Assembly: GCF_009830945.1 (NCBI RefSeq) | Contig: NZ_VWVV01000008.1 | Location: 180,014-244,013 of the forward strand | DNA length: 64,000 bases | Direction: 5' to 3' | Origin: Nocardiopsis sp. FR4 | GTDB lineage: Bacteria > Actinomycetota > Actinomycetes > Streptosporangiales > Streptosporangiaceae | Shown here: positions 9,547 to 23,357 of the stretch, piece after piece | Layout: each line of letters begins with the position of its first letter | How positions within the stretch are numbered: position 1 is the first letter of the stretch | Program-made: the position numbers and the translations under genes | Notes under the pieces: generated by a model | Database searches by the model: none | The model's input: only the letters and a program-made list of their open reading frames with translations | Told to the model about the DNA's origin: nothing

Positions 9547-10041
9547 ACCGTGCGCGGGAAGCGCGGGAAGCGCACGTTCTTCGACCCCCGTTTCGGAATC
9601 CGGGATGTCTTGGCTGTGAGACGAGAAAGATCACCAGTGTGTCGCGGATCACCGAGGGGTTGTCCGCTGTCGACGCGGCGGGCCCCCACACCCGCACCAG
9701 CGCACATGAGGGAACACCGTGGCGCCGCCCCCCACAAGGGCGCTGCCCGGTGGCGGGGAGGCCGTCGGGGCCGGCGGTCGGGGGAGGTCACCGGTTTCCG
9801 CCGCACGCCTGCCTGCTTCTCGCTACGGGCGTGCCGAACACACCAACGCGGGGGCACGGCCGCAGGAGGCGGCCAGGACGGCGCGCGCTGGTAGGCGGCG
9901 GCTCCGGCCGCTGCGTGTGCCGTTCCTGCTCCCCGCTCCGAGCGGGGCCGCCGTCCGCGACCGGCTCCGGGGTCCGACCGCCCAGGAGGAGGCGGTGCCG
10001 CGGAGGCGGCGGGGCCCCGCGGGACGCCCGGGGGAGGGGGC
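9547..10041 (+). other. Gene-free stretch between rho and rpmE
   Basis: About 500 bp with open frames on both strands, but none shows a recognisable domain, a credible ribosome-binding site or the codon bias of neighbouring genes. I see nothing functional here apart from the sigma-R-like promoter at its end. Confidence 0.5.
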
Positions 10042-10068
10042 GGAATAGACACTGGTCCCGGCATCGTT
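10042..10068 (+). promoter_or_regulatory. Candidate sigma-R-type promoter of rpmE
   Basis: GGAAT (10042-10046), 19 bases, GTT (10066-10068) closely matches the published Streptomyces sigma-R consensus (GGAAT, about 18 bases, GTT). rpmE is a known sigma-R target in Streptomyces coelicolor, which strengthens the call. It implies a leader of about 165 bases. Confidence 0.55.
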
Positions 10069-10243
10069 GTGGGTCTGGCAAACTGGTATCGGGAGTGGTC
10101 CGCCCCGGCTGTGCCGGGCCCGCCGCCCCGTTACCTGGATCGCCGCGGCACCGGTTCGCGCATGACCCACGACGACCGCCCCACCCCCGGGTGGTGCGGC
10201 TTGTCATGCGTCCGGCGGTCGCGCCCCTGATGAGGAGACACAC

Positions 10244-10453
10244 ATGAAGGCCGACATCCACCCGGAGTACGTCGCGACCGAGGTGACCTGCACCTGCGGT
10301 GCCCACTTCGTCACGCGCAGCACGGTTCCCGAGGGCAAGATCCGCGCCGAGGTGTGCTCCGAGTGCCACCCGTTCTACACCGGCAAGCAGAAGATCCTCG
10401 ACACCGGTGGCCGGGTCGCCCGCTTCGAGAAGCGCTTCGGCAAGCGCAAGTAG
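10244..10453 (+). CDS. rpmE: 50S ribosomal protein L31, zinc-binding type
   Basis: 69 aa, full length. The cysteines VTCTCG and [11 protein letters not shown] form the zinc-binding (C+) version of L31, as opposed to the zinc-independent paralog expressed in zinc shortage. C+ L31 is held on the ribosome through zinc and can be displaced under zinc limitation or thiol stress. ATG 10244 follows GAGGAGACAC. A hairpin terminator follows. It sits ahead of prfA, as in many actinobacteria, and a sigma-R-like promoter lies upstream. Confidence 0.97.
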   Translation: MKADIHPEYVATEVTCTCGAHFVTRSTVPEGKIRAEVCSECHPFYTGKQKILDTGGRVARFEKRFGKRK

Positions 10454-10466
10454 CGCCGCCCGCCGC

Positions 10467-10497
10467 CCCGCGGCACCGGCTCGCCCGGTGCCGCGGG
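10467..10497 (+). terminator. Hairpin terminator after rpmE
   Basis: A perfect 13-bp stem (10467-10479 with 10485-10497) with a 5-base loop lies 13 bases after the rpmE stop. Confidence 0.75.
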
Positions 10498-10568
10498 ACC
10501 AGGCCGGCCCTCCACGGGGCCACAACGCAGGGGCGAGGCACGACGGACAGGACGGGGACGGGCGACAC

Positions 10569-11635
<1,067 letters not shown>

Positions 11636-11639
<4 letters not shown>

Positions 11640-12499
11640 ACCTCCTGCTCGACGAGGTCGCCCGCGCGACGCTGAGGCTCGCGGAGGCGGGTGTGGCCTC
11701 ACCCCGTACCGACGCCGAGGAACTCGCGGCGTTCGTGCACGGTGTCCGTCGAGGGGAGCTGCACACGGTCGCCGACGCCGACTTCGACGCCCGGTACTGG
11801 GAGTGCGTGTCCCGCCGCGAGGCCCGCGAACCCCTCCAGCACATCACCGGCCGAGCCTACTTCCGCTACCTCGAACTCCAGGTCGGCCCCGGGGTCTTCG
11901 TCCCCCGGCCGGAGACCGAGATCATGGTCGACTGGGCGATCGAGACCCTGCGCGCCATGGACGTGGCCGACCCCCTGGTGGTCGACCTCGGTACCGGGTC
12001 GGGCGCCATCGCCATCTCCATCGCCCAGGAGGTGCCGCGCTCGCGGGTGCACACGGTGGAGATCGACCCCGTCGCCCTGGAGTGGGCCCGCCGCAACATC
12101 GAGGGCAGCGGACACGGCGACCGGGTCACCGCCCACCACGCCGACATGCGCTCGGCCCTGCCCGAGCTCAACGGCCGGGTCGACCTGCTCATCAGCAACC
12201 CGCCCTACGTGCCCACCCGCGAGGCCGCGGTCATCCCGCCCGAGGTGCGCGACTACGACCCCGCCCCCGCGCTGTGGTCGGGCGAGGACGGCCTGGACAT
12301 GATCCGCTCCCTGGAGGCGGTCGGCCGCAGGCTGCTGCGCCCGGGCGGTGCGATGGCGGTCGAGCACCACGACGGCCAGGGCATCGACATCCCCTGGCTC
12401 TTTCCCGAGGACAGGGGCTGGCGCGACGTCCTCAACCGCAAGGACATGGCCCGGCGCGACCGCTTCGTGGTCATGCGCCGCGCCGACGAGGACGGCTGA
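11636..12499 (+). CDS. prmC: Release factor glutamine methyltransferase
   Basis: A SAM-dependent methyltransferase (287 aa) that N5-methylates the glutamine of the RF GGQ motif. It shows the N-terminal helical RF-binding domain, the SAM-binding [13 protein letters not shown] (about 115-127) and the catalytic NPPY (188-191). Start ATG 11636 overlaps the prfA stop. This prfA-prmC pairing is highly conserved. Confidence 0.97.
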
Positions 12500-12626
12500 C
12501 CATGCTCCCGGGCCCTCCACGCGCCGCGCCCACGCCGGGGGCGCCGCCGCCGTGAGCGCTCCACCCCCCGTATCCCCGGGCGACCGCGCCGGCGGTCGGC
12601 CCCGTCCCAGAGTGAGGTGAACGCAG

Positions 12627-13439
12627 GTGAGCCGCATCTACGACTGCGCGGACGAGACCGCCCGCAAGGACGGCATCGCCGACGCCGCGTCGGCGGTACG
12701 CCGAGGCGACCTTGTGGTGCTGCCGACGGACACCGTGTACGGCATCGGCACCGACGCCTTCAGCCCGACCGCCGTGGCCCGGCTGCTGGCCACCAAGGGC
12801 CGCGGGCGGGAGACGCCCCCGCCGGTCCTGGTCGGCTCCATGCGCGCCGCCACCGCGCTCATCGACGACCTGGGCAACCACGGCCGCGACCTGATGGAGG
12901 AGTTCTGGCCCGGCCCGCTCACCCTGGTGTGCACCGCCACCCCCAGCCTGTCCTGGGACCTGGGCGACACCAAGGGCACCGTGGGCGTGCGCATGCCGAT
13001 GGACCCGGTCGCCCTGGACCTGCTCAAGGAGGTCGGCCCGATGGCGGTGAGCAGCGCCAACAAGTCCGGCCAGCCCTCCGCCACCCGCGTGGAGGAGGCC
13101 CTGGAGCAGCTGGGCGAGGAGGACATCGCCGTCTACCTGGACGGCGGTGAGACCGAGGCGCGCGCGTCCTCCACCATCGTCGACCTCACCTACGCGGTCC
13201 CGCGCGTACTGCGCGCGGGGGCGATCTCCATCGAGCAGCTGCGCGCGGTGTGCGGCACCGTCATCGGCGAGCTGCGCAAGGGCCGCACCAAGGCCGAGCC
13301 GGAGGACCGGGCCGGGGCCGGGGAGCGGAGCGAGGAGAGCGCGCAGGACACGGGGGACGGCCAGGACGCCGCCCCCGGGGCCCCGGCCCGGGAGGGCGAG
13401 GGCCCCGAGCAGACCGCCCTCGACGGCGACAAGAACTAG
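12627..13439 (+). CDS. L-threonylcarbamoyladenylate synthase (Sua5/TsaC type)
   Basis: It makes threonylcarbamoyl-AMP from threonine, bicarbonate and ATP, the first step of t6A37 tRNA modification. The YrdC fold is seen in DLVVLPTDTVYGIGTDAF, the KGR segment and SSANKSGQPS. Length is 270 aa: a YrdC domain of about 215 residues followed by an acidic, Gly/Ala/Glu-rich tail (about 215-270) with no recognisable Sua5 domain. GTG 12627 follows GAGGTGA with a 7-base gap. The prfA-prmC-sua5-wecA order is standard in actinobacteria. Confidence 0.93.
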   Translation: MSRIYDCADETARKDGIADAASAVRRGDLVVLPTDTVYGIGTDAFSPTAVARLLATKGRGRETPPPVLVGSMRAATALIDDLGNHGRDLMEEFWPGPLTLVCTATPSLSWDLGDTKGTVGVRMPMDPVALDLLKEVGPMAVSSANKSGQPSATRVEEALEQLGEEDIAVYLDGGETEARASSTIVDLTYAVPRVLRAGAISIEQLRAVCGTVIGELRKGRTKAEPEDRAGAGERSEESAQDTGDGQDAAPGAPAREGEGPEQTALDGDKN

Positions 13440-13451
13440 AGGGGCTCCCAC

Positions 13452-14615
13452 GTGCGTGAGTACGCGCTCACCTTCGTCATCGCCGTGGCGGTGACCTACC
13501 TGCTCGTCCCGATCGTGCGCAGGTTCGCGATCGCCTTCGGCGCCACCCCGCCGGTGCGCGACCGCGACGTGCACACCGAGCCGATCCCGCGCCTGGGCGG
13601 GCTGGCCATCTACGGCGGGTTCGCCGCGGCCCTGCTCATCTCCGCCCAGCTGCCGCACCTGCAGAACGTGTTCGTCGCCGACACCTGGAGGGGCCTGCTG
13701 CTGGCGGGCGGCCTCATCACGCTCATCGGGGTGGTCGACGACCGCTGGGGGATGGACGCGCTGAGCAAGCTCGCCGGGCAGACCGCCGCCGCGGGCATCC
13801 TGGTCTGGCAGGGCGTGCAGCTGCTGTGGCTGCCGCTGCCCGGCACCCAGCTCTCGCTCGGCCCCTGGCTGGGCACGATGATCTCCATCCTGCTCATCGT
13901 GGTGACCATCAACGCGGTCAACTTCGCCGACGGCCTCGACGGGCTGGCCGCCGGCATCGTCGGCATCTCCGCCTTCGCCTTCTTCCTCTACTACTACGTC
14001 GTCGCGGTGGAGCAGGGCTTCGTGCGCCAGTCCTACCCGGCGATGATCGCGATCATCCTGGCGGGCACCTGTGTGGGGTTCCTCTTCCACAACTTCCACC
14101 CCGCCAAGGTGTTCATGGGCGACACCGGGGCGATGCTGCTGGGGCTGCTGCTCACCTCGATCACCATCACGGTGACCGGTCAGTTCGACGCCAACACCGC
14201 GCGGGAGGGGTTCAACTCGGGGGTGGTGGTGTTCCTGCCCATCGCGCTGCCGCTGCTGGTGATCGCCCTGCCCCTGGCCGACCTGGTGCTGGCGGTGCTG
14301 CGCCGCACGCTCGCGGGCAAGTCCCCCTTCGCGCCGGACCGCGGCCACCTGCACCACCGCCTGCTGGACATGGGGCACAGCCACGTGCGCGCGGTCCTGC
14401 TGATGTACCTGTGGGCGGGGATCCTGTCCTTCGCCGCGGTGGCGCTGTCGGTGTTCGACTCCCCGGCGATCGTGCTGACGGTGACCGCGCTGGTGGCCAC
14501 GTGCGCGGTCGGCCTCATCGCCCTGCCCCGGCTGCGCAGGCGCGGGCTGCTGGTCCGCCGGCGCAAAGAGAGCGTCAAGACGCCCGCAGATCACGATTCG
14601 CCAACTGATGGTTGA
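13452..14615 (+). CDS. wecA: MraY/WecA-family undecaprenyl(decaprenyl)-phosphate GlcNAc-1-phosphate transferase
   Basis: A polytopic membrane enzyme (387 aa, about ten helices) that moves a sugar-1-phosphate to a polyprenyl phosphate to start a cell-wall polymer (teichoic acid or arabinogalactan linkage type). Catalytic acidic motifs LIGVVDDRWGMD and NAVNFADGLDGLAAG, the FMGDTGAM segment and the cytosolic HLHHRLLDMGHSH histidine motif are present. The last places it in the WecA/TagO branch rather than MraY. GTG 13452 begins 12 bases after sua5. The exact sugar acceptor polymer cannot be told from sequence. Confidence 0.92.
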   Translation: MREYALTFVIAVAVTYLLVPIVRRFAIAFGATPPVRDRDVHTEPIPRLGGLAIYGGFAAALLISAQLPHLQNVFVADTWRGLLLAGGLITLIGVVDDRWGMDALSKLAGQTAAAGILVWQGVQLLWLPLPGTQLSLGPWLGTMISILLIVVTINAVNFADGLDGLAAGIVGISAFAFFLYYYVVAVEQGFVRQSYPAMIAIILAGTCVGFLFHNFHPAKVFMGDTGAMLLGLLLTSITITVTGQFDANTAREGFNSGVVVFLPIALPLLVIALPLADLVLAVLRRTLAGKSPFAPDRGHLHHRLLDMGHSHVRAVLLMYLWAGILSFAAVALSVFDSPAIVLTVTALVATCAVGLIALPRLRRRGLLVRRRKESVKTPADHDSPTDG

Positions 14616-14744
14616 GAGGCCGGTCCGCGGTGATGCGCGGGGCTCGGAGAGCGTCCGCTCTGACCTGCGGATACGGTGTGGGGACAGGTGTGGCGAAGCT
14701 GACATCGGGGCCGGAAAGCGCCTGGAACGGGCACTTCGCGACCC

Positions 14745-14762
14745 GTTAAGGTCGCGTTAAGG
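14745..14762 (+). repeat. 11-bp-period direct repeat upstream of the ATP synthase operon
   Basis: GTTAAGG occurs at 14745-14751 and 14756-14762, one helical turn apart. Direct repeats with this period are typical sites of OmpR/PhoP-family regulators; the match to the Streptomyces PhoP box is only partial. Confidence 0.5.
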
Positions 14763-14789
14763 AACCCCCGGATCCGGCACCGAAAACCT

Positions 14790-14805
14790 TGTGATAGCTT
14801 TCACG
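14790..14805 (+). promoter_or_regulatory. CRP-like palindrome upstream of the ATP synthase operon
   Basis: TGTGA, six bases, TCACG matches nine of ten core positions of the CRP consensus (TGTGA-N6-TCACA), which also holds for mycobacterial Crp. It lies 36 bases before the atpI start. It contains TAGCTT, which could itself be a -10 element. Confidence 0.5.
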
Positions 14806-14840
14806 AGCAGGCAACCACTGAACCCCACGGAGCTTCGTTG

Positions 14841-15281
14841 ATGCAGGAACACGACGCCCGGACTCTCCGCGGCGCCGCGCTTCCGACGGCCGTCGTCGGC
14901 GTGGTCGCGTTGATCGCCGGCTTCGCCATCTCCGGTACCCAGGGACTCTACGGCGCGTTTTTCGGCGTGCTTCTGGTCATCGGCGCCTTCGCCGTTTCGG
15001 CCTTCGTCATCTCCTGGACCGGCGGCCGGCGTCCCGAACTCCTCCTTCCCGTGGCCTTCCTCGTCTACACGACCAAGTTCGGGATCCTCGCGGTCGTCCT
15101 GGTGCTCTTCCGGGACACGACCGTCCTGGACAAGGACGTCTTCGGGTGGACGGCGCTCGCCTGTGTGCTCGTCTGGCTGGCCGCCCAGGCCGTGGCCGTG
15201 AAGAGGAGCAAGCAGCCGACCATCGTCCCCGCCGACGAACACGACGAGAACAGTGCCGAGGGCAGTGAGGCACACCGGTGA
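14841..15281 (+). CDS. atpI: AtpI-like ATP synthase membrane protein
   Basis: A 146-aa protein with four predicted membrane helices (about 13-33, 37-60, 68-90 and 102-120) and a charged C-terminal tail. Position at the head of the atp genes and the hydrophobic pattern suggest the ATP-synthase-I family, thought to help assembly of the c-ring or to carry ions. Sequence conservation is too low for certainty. ATG 14841 is preferred to TTG 14838. It precedes the short AtpZ-like gene, the reverse of the common atpZ-atpI order. Confidence 0.7.
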   Translation: MQEHDARTLRGAALPTAVVGVVALIAGFAISGTQGLYGAFFGVLLVIGAFAVSAFVISWTGGRRPELLLPVAFLVYTTKFGILAVVLVLFRDTTVLDKDVFGWTALACVLVWLAAQAVAVKRSKQPTIVPADEHDENSAEGSEAHR

Positions 15282-15341
15282 GCCCGCTGGCGCGGGGCGG
15301 TGTGCGGAGCCTGATCACCTACTGCTATCTTCCGGAGCGAG

Positions 15342-15563
15342 ATGAACGGTCAGTCACGTGCGAAGCGCGACTCCCAGGAGTCGACGAACGCCAACGCGAC
15401 CACACTCATCTCGTATCTGCTGGGAGGACTCGCCTTCTGGGGCGGCGTCGGCTGGGTCGCGGACTGGGCACTGGGCTTCTCGGGCCTCTTCCTGCCCATC
15501 GGGCTCGGCTTGGGCCTGGTCGCTTCGATCTACCTCATCTACACCCAGCACGTCCGGTCCTGA
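15342..15563 (+). CDS. AtpZ/AtpI-family small membrane protein
   Basis: 73 aa with two membrane helices (about 22-42 and 47-67) separated by a short loop rich in Gly and Phe, after a hydrophilic N terminus. This fits the AtpZ family, accessory to F-type ATP synthase. GGAGCGAG lies just before ATG 15342. It stands 93 bp upstream of atpB. Confidence 0.75.
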   Translation: MNGQSRAKRDSQESTNANATTLISYLLGGLAFWGGVGWVADWALGFSGLFLPIGLGLGLVASIYLIYTQHVRS

Positions 15564-15656
15564 CCGAACACCCGGATGCGTCCTCCCGCACTGAGGGCGG
15601 GGCCGTACCGACCACAACACCAAGGATTATGTTGCGTCACGACGAAAGGGATCGCC

Positions 15657-16831
<1,175 letters not shown>

Positions 16832-16870
16832 CCCACTATCGGTCCACAGAACGCGAAGGGGATGCCAGCC

Positions 16871-17410
16871 GTGTATTTGGCAGCCGAGCAAGAAAACGTC
16901 CTGCGAATTCACTGGGACGAGTTCACCTTCGGTCTCATCGCCTTCCTCATCATCCTCGCCGTCGTCTACAAGATGTGGCCGAGGTTGACGAAGGCGCTGG
17001 ACGAGCGTGCCGACCAGATCGAGGGTGGCATCGCTCGCGCTCAGAAGGCCGAGGCCGAGGCGGAGGAGATCCGCCAGCAGTACCGCGAGAAGCTCGAGGA
17101 AGCCCACCGCGAGTACGCGCAGGAGTTGGAGAAGGCCAAGGAGCAGAGGGCGGCCATCATCGCCGAGGCGCGCGAGGAGGCCCAGGTCGAGGCCCGTCGC
17201 ATCGTCGACGCGGCGCACGCCCAGATCGAGGCCGACCGCCAGCAGGCCGTGGCGCAGCTGCGCCACGAGATCGGTGCGCTCTCCACCGAGCTGGCGAGCC
17301 GCATCGTCGGTGAGGTCCTCAGCGACAGCGCCGCCCAGAACCGCGTCATCGACCGGTTCCTGGAGGAGCTGGAGCAGAGCGAGAGCACGCAGCAAGCCGA
17401 GGTGCGTTGA
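16871..17410 (+). CDS. atpF: ATP synthase Fo subunit b
   Basis: The peripheral stalk subunit (179 aa) has one N-terminal membrane helix (about 18-38, FGLIAFLIILAVVYKMW) followed by a long charged helix. I chose GTG 16871 over ATG 16862 because GAAGGGG (16855-16861) is 9 bases before the GTG but directly abuts the ATG. It is a separate b subunit, unlike the mycobacterial b-delta fusion. The stop overlaps the atpH start (TGATG). Confidence 0.95.
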   Translation: MYLAAEQENVLRIHWDEFTFGLIAFLIILAVVYKMWPRLTKALDERADQIEGGIARAQKAEAEAEEIRQQYREKLEEAHREYAQELEKAKEQRAAIIAEAREEAQVEARRIVDAAHAQIEADRQQAVAQLRHEIGALSTELASRIVGEVLSDSAAQNRVIDRFLEELEQSESTQQAEVR

Positions 17411-18234
17411 TGCGTGGTATCAGCCGCACGTCGCTGACCGAGGTGACCCGGCGCCTGGACGAGAACGTCCTGGCGTCGGCGGGCACCGCGGACAACGGCG
17501 TCTCACTGGGCAGCGAGCTGTTCGAGGTCGTCGCCCTCCTCGGCAACGAGCACTCGCTGCGCCGCTGGCTGGCCGACCAGGCGAACCCGGCCGAGGCCAA
17601 GTCCAGCCTCCTCGGGCAGCTGCTGGAGACCAAGGTGTCCCCGGCGGCCGTCCTGGTGGCCGGCGACGTGGTCTCGGCCCGTTGGTCCAAGGCCCGTGAC
17701 CTCGTCGACGCGATGGAGCGGATGGCGGTCTACGTGACCGTCGCCCCGCTCCACAGCGCCTCGGCCCTGGGCGAGTTGGAGGACGAGCTGTTCCGCTTCC
17801 AGCGGATCGTCGCCTCCCGTCCCGACCTGCGCGACGCCCTCACCCGTGACGGGGTGTCCGTGGAGCAGCGCCTCTCCCTCGTGGAGAGCCTGCTCTCGGG
17901 CAAGGTGAACCCCGCGACGCTGAGCCTGATCGGCGAAGCGGTCACCCGTCCCAGGGGCCGTACCCTGGAACAGGCGCTGGACAACTACGGGCACATCGTC
18001 GCCGAGCGCGCCAAGCGCTACGTCGCCGTGGTCCGCAGCGCCGTCGCCCTGAGCGAGAACCAGCAGTCCCGGCTCGGAGCCGCGCTCTCGCGCGCCTACG
18101 GCCGCGACATCCACCTGAACATCGAGGTCGCCCCCGAGATCGTGGGTGGCCTGTCCATCCAGGTGGGTGACGAGGTCATCGACGGGACCATCGCCGGGCG
18201 TATCGCCGAGGCCCAGCGCCGCCTGGCCGGCTGA
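17410..18234 (+). CDS. atpH: ATP synthase F1 subunit delta
   Basis: Delta/OSCP (274 aa) joins the peripheral stalk to F1. It is longer than the ~180-aa E. coli protein, as in Streptomyces, with the extra length N-terminal. The conserved C-terminal signature [23 protein letters not shown] is split over residues about 240-262. ATG 17410 shares one base with the atpF stop. Confidence 0.96.
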   Translation: MRGISRTSLTEVTRRLDENVLASAGTADNGVSLGSELFEVVALLGNEHSLRRWLADQANPAEAKSSLLGQLLETKVSPAAVLVAGDVVSARWSKARDLVDAMERMAVYVTVAPLHSASALGELEDELFRFQRIVASRPDLRDALTRDGVSVEQRLSLVESLLSGKVNPATLSLIGEAVTRPRGRTLEQALDNYGHIVAERAKRYVAVVRSAVALSENQQSRLGAALSRAYGRDIHLNIEVAPEIVGGLSIQVGDEVIDGTIAGRIAEAQRRLAG

Positions 18235-18299
18235 CAGAACGCAAGGCAAGCACGCACGGCGCCAGCCCGGCGCCATTTGAGAGCAAGGACAACGTAGAG

Positions 18300-19940
18300 A
18301 TGGCGGAGCTGACGATCCGGCCGGACGAGATCCGGGACGCGCTGCAGCGCTTCGTCCAGTCGTACGAGCCTGAAGCCACCCGCGCGGAAGAGGTCGGTAC
18401 CGTCACCTACTCCGGTGACGGCATCGCCCGCGTCGGTGGCCTTCCCTCGGCGATGGCGAACGAGCTGCTCCAGTTCGAGGACGGCACCCTGGGCCTGGCC
18501 CAGAACCTCGAGATCGGGGAGATCGGTGCGGTCGTGCTGGGCGACTTCACCAGCATCGAGGAGGGCCAGAAGGTGCGCCGCACCGGCCAGCTCCTCTCGG
18601 TGCCGGTGGGTGACAACTTCCTCGGCCGCGTGGTGGACCCCCTCGGTGCCCCCATCGACGGCAAGGGCGAGATCGAGACGACCGAGCGCCGCGAGCTGGA
18701 GCTGCAGGCCGCGAGTGTGATGGAGCGCAAGCCCGTCCACGAGCCGCTGCAGACCGGCATCAAGGCCATCGACTCGATGACCCCGATCGGCCGCGGCCAG
18801 CGCCAGCTGGTCATCGGCGACCGGCAGACCGGCAAGACCGCGGTCTGCATCGACGCGATCATCAACCAGAAGGCGAACTGGGAGTCGGGCGACCCCGACA
18901 AGCAGGTGCGCTGCATCTACGTCGCCATCGGCCAGAAGGGCTCGACCATCGCCGGTGTGCGCGGCGCCCTGGAGGAGGCCGGGGCGATGGAGTACACCAC
19001 CATCGTCGCCGCCCCCGCGTCGGACGCGGCGGGCTTCAAGTACCTGGCCCCCTACACCGGCTCGGCCCTGGGCCAGCACTGGATGTACGAGGGCAAGCAC
19101 GTCCTCATCGTCTTCGACGACCTCACCAAGCAGGCCGAGGCCTACCGCGCGGTGTCGCTGCTGCTGCGCCGCCCGCCGGGCCGTGAGGCCTACCCCGGTG
19201 ACGTCTTCTACCTCCACTCCCGTCTGCTGGAGCGCTGCGCCAAGCTCTCCGACGAGATGGGCAAGGGCTCGATGACCGCGCTGCCGATCATCGAGACCAA
19301 GGCGGGCGACGTCTCGGCGTACATCCCCACCAACGTCATCTCCATCACCGACGGCCAGGTCTTCCTGGAGGCGGACCTGTTCAACCAGGGCCAGCGCCCG
19401 GCGATCAACGTCGGTGTGTCGGTCTCCCGTGTCGGTGGCGCCGCGCAGACCAAGGCCATGAAGAAGGTCTCCGGCACCCTGCGGCTGGGCCTGGCCCAGT
19501 ACCGCGAGCTGGAGGCGTTCTCCGCCTTCGGTTCGGACCTGGACGCCGTCTCCAAGCAGCAGCTGGAGCGCGGTGCCCGCCTGATGGAGCTCCTCAAGCA
19601 GGGCCAGTACTCGCCGTTCTCCATGGAGAAGCAGGTCGTGTCGATCTGGGCCGGTACCACCGGCCGCGTCGACGACGTCCCGGTCGAGGACGTGCGCCGC
19701 TTCGAGGAGGACTTCCTGGACTACCTCTCCCGTGAGGACGCGGGCATCCTCGACAACATCCGCGAGAGCGGCAAGTTCGAGGACGAGACCGAGAAGGCCC
19801 TCGACGCCGCCCTGGAGAAGTTCAAGCAGGGCTTCCAGACCTCCGCCGGTACCCTCCTGGGCACCGAGGCCGACGCCGAGGCGCTCGACGAGGAGAAGGT
19901 CGGCCAGGAGACCATCAAGGTCGCCAAGGGCGGGAAGTAA
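18300..19940 (+). CDS. atpA: ATP synthase F1 subunit alpha
   Basis: The regulatory nucleotide-binding subunit (546 aa). Walker A GDRQTGKT lies at 173-180; the [15 protein letters not shown] signature and the arginine finger of the alpha family are present. The C terminus is about 40 residues longer than in E. coli and acidic. ATG 18300 follows a purine-rich AAGGACAACGTAGAG stretch. Confidence 0.98.
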   Translation: MAELTIRPDEIRDALQRFVQSYEPEATRAEEVGTVTYSGDGIARVGGLPSAMANELLQFEDGTLGLAQNLEIGEIGAVVLGDFTSIEEGQKVRRTGQLLSVPVGDNFLGRVVDPLGAPIDGKGEIETTERRELELQAASVMERKPVHEPLQTGIKAIDSMTPIGRGQRQLVIGDRQTGKTAVCIDAIINQKANWESGDPDKQVRCIYVAIGQKGSTIAGVRGALEEAGAMEYTTIVAAPASDAAGFKYLAPYTGSALGQHWMYEGKHVLIVFDDLTKQAEAYRAVSLLLRRPPGREAYPGDVFYLHSRLLERCAKLSDEMGKGSMTALPIIETKAGDVSAYIPTNVISITDGQVFLEADLFNQGQRPAINVGVSVSRVGGAAQTKAMKKVSGTLRLGLAQYRELEAFSAFGSDLDAVSKQQLERGARLMELLKQGQYSPFSMEKQVVSIWAGTTGRVDDVPVEDVRRFEEDFLDYLSREDAGILDNIRESGKFEDETEKALDAALEKFKQGFQTSAGTLLGTEADAEALDEEKVGQETIKVAKGGK

Positions 19941-19943
19941 CCC

Positions 19944-22309
<2,366 letters not shown>

Positions 22310-22319
22310 AGGTTCTTCA

Positions 22320-22361
22320 GGCCGGGCCGGTTCCCGACAACACGTGGGGGCCGGCCCGGCC
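22320..22361 (+). repeat. Inverted repeat between atpD and atpC
   Basis: An 11-bp perfect stem (22320-22330, 22351-22361) with a 20-base loop. It may reduce atpC expression relative to atpD or protect the upstream mRNA; no T tract follows. Confidence 0.5.
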
Positions 22362-22393
22362 GGACCCACCCGCTAGCCGAGGAGTTTGTGGCA

Positions 22394-22783
22394 GTGTCGA
22401 AGAAGCTTTTCGTCGAGATCGTCTCCCCCGAACGTGAGGTTTGGGCGGGCGAGGGCGACATGGTCATCGCGAAGACCGTCGAGGGCGAGATCGGCGTCCA
22501 GCCCGGGCACGTCCCGGTGCTGTCGCTGCTGGCCAGCGGCGCGGTCGTCCGCGTGCTGGGCGCGCGGGAGACCGGCGAGGTCCGGGCCGCCGCGCACGGC
22601 GGCTTCGTCTCGGTGTCGGGTGAGGGACGCGTCTCCATCCTGGCCGAGACCGCCGAACTGGCCGAGGACATCGATGTGGAACGCGCGCGCGCCGCGCTGA
22701 AGAGGGCGTCCGAGGCCGGCGACACCGACGCCCTGGGTCGCGCTAGCAGCCGTCTGCGCGCCGCGGGCGAGGAAGTCGCCTAG
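22394..22783 (+). CDS. atpC: ATP synthase F1 subunit epsilon
   Basis: Subunit epsilon (129 aa) couples the shaft to the c-ring and can inhibit ATP hydrolysis. The N-terminal beta-sandwich begins LFVEIVSPEREVWAGEGD and contains GEIGVQPGHVPVL; the two-helix tail is ERARAALKRA onward. GTG 22394 has GAGGAG at a 9-base distance; GTG 22388 would leave only 3 bases. Last gene of the operon. Confidence 0.95.
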   Translation: MSKKLFVEIVSPEREVWAGEGDMVIAKTVEGEIGVQPGHVPVLSLLASGAVVRVLGARETGEVRAAAHGGFVSVSGEGRVSILAETAELAEDIDVERARAALKRASEAGDTDALGRASSRLRAAGEEVA

Positions 22784-22801
22784 CGGGGGGCGGCGAAGCG
22801 C

Positions 22802-23284
22802 GTGGGAACGGAACGTCTGCTGTCATCGTGGTCGGGGACCGCGGTGTGGGTGTTCGCTGCCCTGCTCGCCGTCCTCCTGGTGCTGGTCCTGATCGGCGCC
22901 GTGCGCCGCTGGACCCTCGTACGGCGCGGCGGCGCGGTGGAGTGCTACCTGCGCGCCGTGGGCGCGCGGGGCCGACGGGGCTCCTGGCGGATCGGCTTCT
23001 GCCGGTACGGCACGGAGCACCTGGACTGGTTCCCCATCTTCTCGCTCAGGCCGCGGCCGACAGCCACGCTGTCGCGCCGCGGTCTCGTCGTCGCGGGGCG
23101 CCGCGCCCCCGAGGAGGGCGAGGACCTGCCCGTCGACCTCACGGTGGTCGGGGTCGGCTGGCTGGGACCGGACGGCGGTGACCCCGCCGAGGCGGCCTAC
23201 GAGATCGCCATGAACGAGGGCACCCTGACCGGTTTCCTGTCATGGCTGGAGTCGATGCCCCCGGGGACGCGCTGGGAGGCCTGA
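22802..23284 (+). CDS. DUF2550 family membrane protein
   Basis: 160 aa with one N-terminal membrane helix (about 12-35) followed by a cytoplasmic or exported domain with RRGGAVECYLR, WRIGFCRYG and LDWFPIFSLRP. These are recognisable DUF2550 features; the family regularly follows atpC in actinobacteria. Function unknown. GTG 22802, 18 bases after atpC, so probably part of the operon. Confidence 0.85.
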   Translation: MGTERLLSSWSGTAVWVFAALLAVLLVLVLIGAVRRWTLVRRGGAVECYLRAVGARGRRGSWRIGFCRYGTEHLDWFPIFSLRPRPTATLSRRGLVVAGRRAPEEGEDLPVDLTVVGVGWLGPDGGDPAEAAYEIAMNEGTLTGFLSWLESMPPGTRWEA

Positions 23285-23357
23285 GGCCCCGCGATCCCCC
23301 TGCGCCAGGGCGCGTCGGTGGTTTCCCGCGCCGGGTCCGTGTGCCTAGCATGGCGGC

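Noticed and set aside
7506..10064. Long minus-strand frame opposite rho
   Set aside because: Shadow of rho and its flanks; no ribosome-binding site or motif.
9639..10247. 202-codon frame between rho and rpmE
   Set aside because: No domain or ribosome-binding site; would run into rpmE and cover its promoter.
16862..16870. ATG 16862 as the atpF start
   Set aside because: The AAGGGG ribosome-binding stretch directly abuts it; GTG 16871 has proper spacing.
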